NCBI GenBank assembly: GCA_029783825.1
Contig: JAREIK010010164.1
Coordinates: forward strand, 62,001-126,000
DNA: 64,000 bases
Reading direction: 5' to 3'
From: Sapria himalayana
Lineage: Eukaryota > Streptophyta > Magnoliopsida > Malpighiales > Rafflesiaceae
The notes under the pieces are model-generated. The model did no database searches. It was not told the DNA's origin and saw only the letters and a list, made by a program, of their open reading frames with translations. A program made the translations under genes and the position numbers. This document shows, piece by piece, positions 50,866 through 62,500 of this stretch (positions are counted from its first letter, which is position 1; the number at the start of each line of letters is the position of its first letter).

Positions 50866-50945
50866 AGGTATTTTAACTATTTAATATTTAATATTTTCAT
50901 ATGTATTTTCATAGGTATTTAATATTTTCATAGGTATTTATAACC
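50866..50945. repeat. microduplication inside the unit palindrome
   Basis: The left arm of the palindrome has been copied several times. TTTTCATAGGTATTT and variants occur three to four times in 80 bp before the intact right arm AACCTTTGAAAATATA. Slippage or template switching at the hairpin is the simplest explanation. Confidence 0.8.
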
Positions 50946-53900
50946 TTTGAAAATATAATAATATTTAATATTTTTGAAATGTGAATATAATATTTAGTTA
51001 TAATAATATTAATAATTATATATCATATAAATTCAATATAAACAATTTTATTTATATATATTATTATAATGATCAAAAATTAAATTATTAAACTATTAAT
51101 AATAAGATTGATATTCATTAAAAAATATTTACAAAACCTAAATTGAATCAAAATTAAAGTAAAATATATTACTTAATAATAATTTTTAATTTTAAAATTT
51201 TTACTAATTTTATAAGCGTAAATACTTTTATTGATTAAAAATAAATTATTTAAATTATATTTCTCGTACTCATAATTTATTTTGTAATAAATATTTGTAT
51301 AGAAATAAACTAATAAATAATTAAAATAAAATTCAAAATTATAATAAATAGAAATAAAAATTAGATTTATTAATTATTAAGTAGTATATAGCGGTCTAAT
51401 GGTTTATTTATTTACGCATTACGAGATTTAGGAGTTACTGATTTAACTGTGTATGCATTTAGTAGTTATAGGTTTTATTTAAAAAATAAATAAACAAAAA
51501 ATTTATTTTTATTATTTTTTGATATATTCAATTGTTATAACCTTTGATAATATAATAAATTTTAAATTTTTTTCAAAAGTTAATACAATATTTAGTTATA
51601 ATAATCATTATATTTATATTTCATATAAATTAAATATAAATAATTTTAGTGATAAATATTCTAATAATGATCAAAAAATAAATTAATAATCTATTATTAA
51701 TTAGATATATATCAATTAAAATATAATTACAATACCTAAAATGATTAAGAAGGAAAGCAAAATATATTACTATATAATAAAATTTTGTTTTGAATTTTTT
51801 TTTCTTTTTATAAGTTTATCTATATTTTTTGATGAAAAATAATTTATATAAATTATATTTGTCTAACTCATAATTTTATTGTAATTAATATTTAATAAAA
51901 ATAAACGAATAAATAATTAAAATGAATATTTTAAATTATAATAAAAAAATAATATTGAGATTTATTATTTATTATTTAGGGTATACCATTTTAAAAGGAT
52001 TATCTATTTATGGTTTTCGAGATTTCAGAGTCATTGACTTAAGTGTTTAAGCATTTAGTAGTTTATCGGATTTATTTAAACAATGAAATTACAAAAAAAT
52101 TATTTTTGATATTTTCTCACATTTTCAAAGGTTATAACCTTGGAAAATTTAATAATTTTAAATTTTTTTTAAAAAATGTGAATACAATATTTAGTAATAA
52201 GAATCATTATAATTTTATATAATATAAACTAAATATAAACAATTTTATTGATAGATATGATATCAATTATCAAAAAATAAATTAATATGCTATTATTAAT
52301 ATGATAGATATAAATTAAAATATAATTGCAAAACCTAAATTTATTCAAAATCAAAGTAAAATTTATTACCAAATAATAATAATTGTTTTTTAGGGTTTGC
52401 TTCTTTTTATAAGCTTATATTTTTTGTTGATGAAAAATAAATTATTTAAATTATATTTAAGGTTTACGAGTTTAAAGTTTTAAGTATTTAGGGGCTTTTG
52501 TGTTTTGTAGTTTATAGATTTAAGTGTTTAGTCATTTACTGGTCTATAAGTTTTATTTAAACAATGATATAACAAAAAATTTATTTTTATTTTTTTTTCT
52601 AATTTTTGAAGGTTATAACCTTTGAAAATATAAAAATTTCTAATTTTTTTTCAAATGTAAATATAATATTTAGTTATAATAATCTTAATAAATATAAGTC
52701 ATTTAAATTCAATATAAATAATCACATTGCAAGATATTATAATAATGATCAATAAATAAATTTATAAACTATTATTAATTAGGTAGATATTATTTAAAAT
52801 ATATTTGCAAAATCTAAATTTATTCAAAATCAAAGTATATATTACTGAAAATAATTTTTTTTAATATTTTGCTTTTTTTATAAGCTTATATTTTTGTTAT
52901 TAAAAATAAATTATTTAAATTATATTTGTATTCCTCATAATTTATTTTGTAATTTATAATTCTATAAAAATAAACTAATAAATAATTAAAATAAATATTT
53001 AAAATTATAATGAATACAAATAAAATTGAGATTTATTATTTATTATTCAGGATATACATGTTTAATGGTTTAAGTATTTAGGTGTTTTGGGGTTTAGTCA
53101 TTTAAGTGTTTATGCCTTTGGTGATTTTATCTAATTTTGGAAGGTTATAACCTTTGAAAATATAATAATTTTTAATTTTTTTAAAATGTGAATATAATAT
53201 TTTGTTATAATAATATTCATAATTATATATAATCTAAAATAAATATAAATAATTTTATTAATAGATATTATAATAATGATCAATAAATAAATTAATAAAC
53301 TATTATTAATTAGAATGATCTAAATTAAAATATAATTGCAAAATTTAAAATTATTCAAAATTAAATTAAAATAAATTACTAAATAATAATATATTGTTTT
53401 AAAAATTTTGCCTCTTTTTATGATCTTATATTTTTTTGATTAAAAATAAATTATTTATATTATATCTGTCTCACTAATAATTTATTTTGTTATTAATATT
53501 TCAATAAAAATAAACTGATAAATAATTAAAACGCATATTTAAAATTATAATGAATATTAATAAAAATGAAATTTATTATTTATTATTTAGAGTATACGAA
53601 TTTAAAAGCTTATGTATTTATGGGCTTCGGGATTTAGGAGTTTAGTAATTAAGAATTTAGGTATTTTGTGGTTTATAGATTTTATTTAAAAAATCTAATA
53701 ACAAAAAATTTATTTTTTTATTTTTTCTTATTTTCAAAAGTTATAACCTTTGAAAAGTTAATAATTTTTAAATTTTTTTAAAATGTGAAAATATTAATAT
53801 GTAATAATAATCAAAATAATTATATATTATGTAAATTCAATATAAATAATTTTTTTTATAGATATTATGATGACGATATTAAAATAAAATAATAAACTAT

Positions 53901-56528
53901 TATTAATAAGATATATATTAAATAAAATTTATTTGCAAAACCTAAAATGATTCAAAATCAAAGTAAAATATATTAATAAGATAGATATTAAATAAAACTA
54001 TTATTAATAAGTTAAAATATACAGGTTTAAAAGATTATATATTTTGGAGTTTTGGGATTTAAGAATTTAGTGATTTAAGTGTTTAGGCATTTAGTAGTTT
54101 ATAGGTTTTATTTAAAAAATAAAATAACAAAAAATTTTATTTGTTATTTGTTCTCATTTTTGAAGGATATAACCTTTGGAACTAAAACAATTTTTCAATT
54201 TTTTGAAATGTGAATACTATATTTAGTTATGATAATCTTAATAATTATATATCATGTAAATTCAAAATAAACAATTATATTGATATATATTATAATAATG
54301 ATCATACAAAAGATTAATAAACAATTATTAATAAGATAAATATTGTTTAAAATATATTTACAAAACATAAAATGATTCAAAATCAAAGTGAAATAGTTTA
54401 CAAATTATTAATTTTAAATTTTTAAATTTTTTTATCCATTTATAAGCATATATATTTTTTGATGAAAAATAAATTATTTAAATTATATGTGTCTCACTAT
54501 TAATTTATTTTTTAATTTATATTTCTATAAAAATAAACTAATAAATAATTAAAATGTATATATAAAATTATAATGAATACTAATAAAAATGAGATTTATG
54601 ATTTATTATTTCGTGTATACCTATTTAATGGTTTAAATTTATGGTGGTTTTGGGCTTAATAACTTTATTGAATTATATGTTTACAAATTTATGTGTTTAT
54701 AGGTTTTATTTAATCAATGAAATAAAAAAAATTGTATTTTTATGAATTTTCGTGATTTTCAAAGGTTATAACCTTTTAAAAAATAATAATTTTTTAATAG
54801 TTCTAAAATTTGAATACAATACTTAGTTATAATTATCTTAATAATTATATTTGATGTAAATTCAATATAAAAAATTTTATTAATATATAATATTTTGATG
54901 ATAAAGAAATAAATTAATAAATCATTATTAATAAGATAGATATTAATTAAAATATATTTGCAGAACCAAAATAATTCAAAATAAAAGTAAATTATATTAC
55001 TAAATAAAATTTTAAATTTTTGAAATTTTGTTTATTTTTATAAGCTTATATTTTTTTTCATAAAAAATAATTTATTTAAATTATATATGTCTCACTCATT
55101 ATTTACTTTGTAATTAATATTTCTATAAAAATAAACTAAAAAATAATTAAAATGAATATTTAAAATTATAATGAATACAAATAAAAATGAGATTTATTCT
55201 TTATTATTTAGGTTATATAGGTTTAATGGTTTAAGTATTTAGGGGGTTTTGGGGTTTAGGAGTCTAGAGATTTAAATGTTTAGGCATTTAGTGGTTTATA
55301 AGTTTAATTTAAATAATAAAATAATAAAAAAAATTATTTTTGTGATTTTTATAATTTTTGAAGGTTATAACATTCGAAAATATAATAATTTTTAAATTTT
55401 TTTCAAAAGTAAATATAATATTTAGTTATAATAATCTTAATAATTATAAGACATTTAAATTCAATATAAGTAATTTTAATGTTGGATATTATAAAATTGA
55501 TCAAATAATAAATTAATAATCTATTCTTAATAAGATTGATAGCAATTAAAATATAATTGCAAAACCTATACATAATGATCTAAATTATAGTAAAATATAT
55601 TACTAAATAATAATTATTTGTTTTTAAATTTTTACTTCTTTTTATATGCTAATATATTTTTTGATTATAAATAAATTATTAAAATTATAGTTGTCTCGCT
55701 CATTATTTATTTTGTAATTAATATTTCTATAAAAAATAAACTAATAAATATTTAAAATTGTAATGAATACAAATTAGATTGAGATTTATGTTTTATTATA
55801 TGTGGTATACCGGTTTAATGGTTTGATTATTTAGGATTTTGTCGTTTAGGAGTTTATCAATTTATGTTTTCTAGGCATTTAGTGGTTTATAGGTTAATTT
55901 ATATAATAAAATTTAAAATATTTTTTCGATTTTTTCTGATTTTCAAAGGTTATAACCTTTTAAAATAAAATAATTTTTAAAATTTTTTGAAATGTGAATA
56001 CCATGTATAATTATATTAATTTTACTAAGTATATATTATATAAATTCAATATAAATAATTTTAATGATAGATAATATAATAATGATAAAAAATTAAATTA
56101 ATAAACTATTATTAATAATATAAATATTAATTAAAATATGTTTAGATAACACAAAATGATTCAAAATCAAATCAAAATATATTACTAAATAATAATATTT
56201 AATTTTAATAATTTTCTTTCTTTTTATAAGCTTATATTTTTTTTATTAAAATAAATTATTTAAATAATATTTGTCTCACTCGAAATTTATTTTATAATTA
56301 ATTTTTCTAAAAAACTAAACTATAAATAATTAAAATTAATTTTTAAAATTATAATAAATAGAAATAAAAATGAGATTAATTATTTATTAAGTAGTATATA
56401 GCAGTTAAAAGGTTTATGTATTTAGGGGTTTCGGGATTTATGAGCTTACTGATTTAAGTAAGTAATCATTTAATGATCTATAGGTTTTATTTATAAAATG
56501 AAATAACAAAAAATTTATTTTTTTTATT

Positions 56529-56569
56529 TTTTCACATTTTCAAAGGTTATAACTTTGAAAATGTGAAAA
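56529..56569. repeat. extended unit palindrome, 16-base arms
   Basis: Arms TTTTCACATTTTCAAA (56529-56544) and TTTGAAAATGTGAAAA (56554-56569) are exact reverse complements around the 9-base centre GGTTATAAC. One C of the usual centre is missing, yet the outer arms pair over 16 bases. It is another instance of the CACATTTT-ended variant. Confidence 0.93.
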
Positions 56570-57799
56570 TTTTAAAATTTTTTTCGAAAGTGAATACAAT
56601 ATTTAGTCATAATAATATTTATATTTATATATCATATAAATTCAATATAAACATTTTTATTGCTAAATATTCTAATAATGATGAAAAAATAAAATAATAA
56701 TTTATTATTAATAAGATATATACCAATTAAAATAAATTTACAAAACCTAAAATGATTCAGAAGCAAAGCAAAATATATTACTATATAATAATTTTTTGTT
56801 TTGAAATTTTTTTTTCTTTTAAAAAGTTTATCTATATTATTTTGATGACAAATAATTTATAAAATTATATTTGTGTAACTCATACTTTATTTTGTAATTA
56901 ATATTTATATAAAAATAAACAAATAAATAATTAAATTTGAATATTTAAAATTAAAATGAAAAAAAAATGAGATTTATTCTTTATTATTTAGGATATACCG
57001 GTTTAATTTAAATTAGATCTATCTCACTAATAATTTATTTTGTAATTAATATTTCTATAAAAATAAACTGATAAATAATTAAAATAAAAATTAAAATTAT
57101 ACTGAATAATTAAAATAATTTTTTTTTTCCTATCTCAACTCAAGAATGATTGCTAAAGCTCTAACCAAAATAATATGAGCTTTTACTTTATCTCTATTAA
57201 GTCTCATCATATTTGATGTTGAATCACTGGGCTATCAAAGGTAATTTGACTATTGCACGCTAACAGACTAAACCAAGGTTGTACCTCTATGTGTTGAAAT
57301 AGTTAGTTGTTGAGGATGCTATTTATATTGATTATTGTAATTTCTTCTAAAATATCTCTCATGCACACACTCAAAGCAATTTTATTAAAACATAGTTCAC
57401 CTCTAGAAAAATAATCTCATTGTAGGATATTAGTACAACCTACCCCAGGGTTGTTTGAGTAGGGCAAGAAGTATGGGCTCTCTTTTAATCAAGAATCAAA
57501 AAATTAATTTTATTGGCATGTCTAAGCCTTTTTTTATATCCCTGTGGATATGAAAAGTATCATTTCTTTCTTTTTATATTAAATGAGTTATGTATACAAG
57601 CTCACAATACCCAAAAAGGTGCAAATGAATTATATTCAAATATATAAAAGGTTTTAATCATTGCTCAAAATATTAGTTTTGCATATTGACACTTGAGGTC
57701 ACAAATCAAAGGAAAAAGCCATAGTGATATTTCCAATTCCAAGAATTTTAGCTAAAGAAAGTTATAAAGAGTAGTACTCGAGCTTTAACTATATCTAGG

Positions 57800-58125
57800 G
57801 TCATGACTTTTGCTCTTGAGGAATGTCCAAAATTACAATCATTCCTAGTGCAATGACATAGCAATATAAAGATAAAATGTACAAGCTATGGTCATATCCA
57901 ATACTGTGACCAAGTATTATAGTGATTAAATATGTATTCATGATCATTCTTAGTGCCATTACAATATGTTCAACAGAGAGACCTAAGGTATGGCATATTC
58001 TCATCGATATGATTTTTTGTTCTAGAGAAAAAATATACAATCATGACCATTGCTAATGCTCCAATAATCTAAAGCTAGAAATAGACTGAATCCATAACTC
58101 ACCCCTTGAGGCATGACTTTGTGTA
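57800..58125 (+). repeat. degenerate ~103-bp tandem repeat, block copy 3
   Basis: This is the counterpart of 30480-30800 and 19306-19640. It contains a 79-codon minus-strand frame at 57801-58040 that differs from that of copy 2 at several codons. Nothing indicates selection on the protein. Confidence 0.5.
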
Positions 58126-58222
58126 AAATATACAAAAAGATAAATCTATGACATTCCTAAAAGTTGTGAATTTCAATTTAAATTTAACACTTAGTCATTT
58201 GATTATAAAACTGCAAAACATG

Positions 58223-58294
58223 AGATTTATGATTTAGGGTTTATGGAACAGAGATATAGTTTATGGTTTAGGATTTAAAGTTTAGGGTTTATGG
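58223..58294 (+). repeat. degenerate plant telomere-like heptamers, block copy 3
   Basis: TTTAGGG-like units (GATTTAGGGTTTATGG, then TTTATGG, TTTAGGA, TTTAAAG, TTTAGGG, TTTATGG) precede a T-rich run. This copy is shorter than copies 1 and 2 by about one unit. Confidence 0.83.
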
Positions 58295-58484
58295 TTTTTT
58301 TTTGTTTTTTTTTGGAAAATACACACTTTATTTATCATTTAGGAACCCAACTTACAATAGACAAAAATCTGACTAATTTAGGCCAGTCCACCAAATCATA
58401 TGCACCTTAATGATTCTATGCATAAAATACATAAAAAAACATAATGCCTAATAATTCCAAGCGTACGAATAAAACTAAAATCAC

Positions 58485-58573
58485 CTGGCATTCCCGGACT
58501 TGAGAGTTGGCATTGAGTCATTATGCGCACAGCATGCTTTCCATTCGGATTTGTCCAAGCCTTTTGGAGGAAC
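58485..58573 (-). pseudogene. possible exon fossil, block copy 3
   Basis: This is an 89-bp stretch, open on the minus strand (VPPKGLDKSEWKACCAHND...), with CATTCAG before it and GTGATTTTAG after it, exactly as in copy 2. The two copies differ by about six bases and neither has a stop. Conservation may simply reflect common descent. Similarity to En/Spm-type transposase-associated proteins is only suggestive. Confidence 0.28.
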
Positions 58574-59585
58574 CTGAATGATGCACCATATTAAAACTAT
58601 GCAAATATAAGATTGTGCATGTCTGTGACATGCAGCATCAAGCGTTTGCCTATGTCATTGCTATGCAATGGAATACATCTAAAACTAAATACCCATAAAT
58701 CAACAAGTCCATATCTACGGCACTTTGTCAATTCATTCTCACCTTTGAATTCTACATTCTTTTGCTCCAATGATCCTCAAAGAAGTATCTCTTGGGTTAG
58801 AATGCTTCCTCCTCGAGCTCCAAGATGTGAATGTATGTTGCACCGACAAAATATCAAAAAATATGCATGCATCGGTGTGCATGTGTGATGAGGTCCATCT
58901 CATAGTCTAATTATCTACGCGTACAACCAAGCTAGAATATAAGTAAAATTTAATAAATGCTATAAAGATCAGTCTTCTGCTCCAGGGAGTGTAGCATCGC
59001 CTAATGTGTATTTACAAAATACATTAGTGGGCCCCACTTAGAAATACTCATGGGTCCAATTGCCCTCATTGCATTCTACATAGAGAACAGACAAGATTGT
59101 GTGTGTGAGTATGTCATGATCCGTCTCTACAAGCACATAGTGCATACAAAGTAAAAAATACAAATAAGACTATAAACATAAACACAAGTTTGAATTTTTT
59201 GCTCCCTTATGGCTGGTCTGGACTCCTTTGCTTACTGGCCCTACTTTGTGATGCTTCAGGATTTTTCAGGCTCTTCAATTAATCATGGATTACCTACTAC
59301 TCCTGTTGGGCGATGGTTGGGTGGCCCTCTATGCTGCCTGATATGGCTAGTGGGACCCACTCCTAGCTACTCCAGGGTTTACTCCCGACCACTTTGCTCG
59401 GTCTCGTCAGTTGTCTGAATGTTATCATCCCGGCTTTCTAGTGGGGCCCTTTACAAGATGGTGGCCCATACTTATGGCTACTTCCAGGACTTGCTGGCCC
59501 CTCTAAATGCTACACCAAAATGAACAAGAATATGTGCACGTGTGTACTATGGTCCGTCGCTATGTGTGTCTGGTGCAGTAGTATC

Positions 59586-62500
59586 AGGGTTTAGAAGTTT
59601 AGTAATTTAATTATTTAGGTATTTTGTGGTTTATAGGTTTTATTTAAATAATTAAATAACAAAAAAAATATTTTTATGATTTTTTATAATTTTCAAGGTT
59701 ATAACCATTGAAAATATTATAATTTTTAAATTTTTTTCAAATGTTTTTACAATATTTAATTATAATAATCATAAAAATTAAATATCATGTTAATTCAATA
59801 TAAAAAATTTTATTGATCGATATTATAATACCATTCATAAAATAGATTAATAAACTATTATTAATAAGATAGAAATTAATTAAAATATATTTGCAAAACT
59901 TAAAATGATTCAAAATCAAAGTAAAATATATTACTTAATAATAATTTTTTATTTTAAAATTTTTGATTCTATTTATAAGCTTATAAATTTTTTTGATGAA
60001 GATAAATTATTTAAATTATATTTGTCTCATTCATAATTTTATTTTGCAATTAATATTTCTATAAAAATAAACTAATAAATAATTAAAATGAATATTAAAA
60101 TTATAATGAATACAAATAAAAATGAGATTTATGATTAATTATTTAGGGAATACCTATTTAATGCTTTAATTATTTAAGAGTTTAGGAGTTTAGTGATTTA
60201 AGTGCTTAGGCATTTAGTAGTTTATATGTTTTATTTAAATAATGAAATAACAAAAAAATTATTTTTCAAATTTTTTATCAATTTTGTAGGTTATAACCTT
60301 TATAAATATAATAATTTTTAATTTTTTTTAAATGTGAATTCAATATTTAGTTATAATAAACTTAATAATTATATATCATGTAAATTAGATATACAATTTT
60401 ATTGATAGATATTAATAAACTAAATATAAATATAATAATGATCAAAAAATAAATTAATAAACAATTATTTATTGATAGATATTTATATATTATTTATAAA
60501 TACTTAAACCTTTAAAGATGGTTTAAATGTTTAAGTATTTAAGGTTTTTGGGGTTTAGGAGTTTAATGATTTAAGTGTTTAGGCATTTATAGTTTATAGG
60601 TTTTTTATAAACAATAAAATAACAAAAAATTTATTTTTATGATTTTCTCTCATTTTCAAAGATGATAACCTTTGAAAATATTTAGTTATAATAATCTTTA
60701 TTTCTCTAATAATGATCAAAAAATAATGATCAAAAAATTTGTAGGTATAATAACTAAAAATTTAATTATAATATATCATGTAAATTCATAATCTTTATAA
60801 TATTAATAATAACTAAAAAATTTAATAGTTTATAGGCATTTAATAACTAAATATAATATTTAGTTATAATAATCTTTATAATTATATATCATGTAAATTT
60901 AATATAAACAATTTTATTGATAAATATTCTAATAATGATAAAAAATAAATTAATAATCTATTATTAATATGATAGATATCAATTAAAATATAATTACAAA
61001 ACCTGAAATGATTCAGAAGCAAAGCAAAATATATTACTATATAATAATTTTTTGTTTTTAAAATTTTTTTTCTTTTAAAAAGTTTATCTATAATTTTTTG
61101 ATGAAAAATAATTTATATAAATTATTTGTCTAGCTCAATTTATTTTGTAATTATTATTTATATATAAACAAACAAATAATTAATTAAAATGAATATTTAA
61201 AATTATAATGAAAAAAATTGAAATTTATTATTTATTATTTTGGGATACTATTTTAATTTAAATTAGATGTGTCTCACTAATAATTCATTTTGTAATTAAT
61301 ATTTCTATAAAAATAAACTGATAAATAATTAAAATAAAAATGTAAAATTATACTGTATAAAATTTAAAATGAGATTTATGATTTATTATTACTATATACT
61401 AGTTTAATGGTTTAAGTATTTATAGGTTCTTTGGCTTTTAGTGGTTTATTCATTTTATTAAAAAAACTAAAATATCAAAAAACAATTTTTAAATTTTTTC
61501 TCATTTTAATAGGTTATAACCTTTGAAAATATAATAATATATAAAATTTTTTGAAATGTGAATACAATACTTAGTTATAATAATATTAATAATTATATAT
61601 CATATAAATTCAATAAACAATTTTATTTATATATATTATAATAATGATCAAAATTAAATTTATAAACTATTGATATTAAGATAGATATTAATTAAAAAAT
61701 AATTACAAAACTTAAATTGATTCAAAATTATAGTAAAATATATTTCTAGATAACAATTTTGAATTTTTAAATTTTTAATTCTTTTATAAGCATATATATT
61801 TTTTAAATTATATTTGTCGCACTAATAATTTATTTTGTAATAAATATTTTTATAAAAATAAACTAATAAATAATCAAAATGAATATTTAATATTATAATA
61901 AATAGAATTAAAAATTAGATTTATTAATTATTAAGTAGCATATAGAAGTTTAATGGTTTATGTATTTTTGCATTACGGGGTTTATGAGTTTACTGATTTA
62001 ACTGTGTATGCATTTAGTGGTTTATATGTGTTATTTAAAAAAAATATCAAAAAATTTATTTTTTTTATTTTTTTTATTTTTTGATATTTTAAAAGGTTAT
62101 AACCTTTGAAAATATAATAATTTTTATATTTTTTTCAAAATTGAATACTATATTTAGTTATAATAATCATTATATTTATATATCATATAAATATAATATA
62201 AATATTGTTATCAGTAAATATTCTAATAATGATCAAACAATAAATTAATAATGTATTATTAATAAGATAGATACCAATTTAAATATAATTACGAAACCTA
62301 AATGATTCAGAAATAAACTAAATATAAACAATTTTATTGGTAGATGTTATATCAATTATCAAAAAACAAATTTATAAACTATTATTAATATAATAGATAT
62401 AAATTAAAATATAATTAAAAAACCTAAAATGATTCAAAATCAAAGTAAAATTCATTACTAAATAAAAAATTTTTTTTTAGTTTTTGCATCATTTTATAAC

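Larger units (their letters stand above)
48266..57117 (-). repeat. AT-rich satellite, inverted arm, up to block copy 3
   Basis: Mirrored octamer tracts end near 48266, 48856 (E), 49464 (D), 50060 (C), 50800 (B), 51465 (A), 52060, 52546 (I), 53120 (truncated H), 53675, 54105, 54704 (G), 55290 (F), 55890 (E) and 56482 (D). The D unit near 56482 joins a CACATTTT-ended palindrome and then a composite B join (near 57010) before the block. Compared with the copy at 26.2-29.9 kb, about 1.18 kb (two units, B and A) are missing here. Partial-unit joins occur near 53960-54020, and a local microduplication lies at 50866-50945. Confidence 0.88.
57118..59585 (+). mobile_element. 2.4-kb non-satellite block, copy 3 (most complete)
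   Basis: At about 2468 bp this is the longest copy. It starts near CCTATCTCAACTCAAGAATG after a T run and ends near GGTGCAGTAGTATCAGGG, where an octamer tract follows. Copy 2 aligns at an offset of about 27,313-27,320 bp, and copy 1 aligns in reverse. Features in order are about 180 bp lost from copy 2, a middle section ending in the 103-bp repeat (57800-58125) and heptamer tract (58223-58294), the segment missing from copy 1 (to about 59000), and a GC-richer final 400 bp. I find no terminal inverted repeats, target duplications or recognisable coding domain. Its placement within an octamer tract agrees with copies 1 and 2, so all three derive from one insertion spread by satellite duplication. 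Confidence 0.8.

Noticed and set aside
4901..56569. Regularly repeated palindromes as a CRISPR array
   Set aside because: Repeats are about 600 bp apart with related, not unique, intervening sequence, and the context is a plant nuclear genome.
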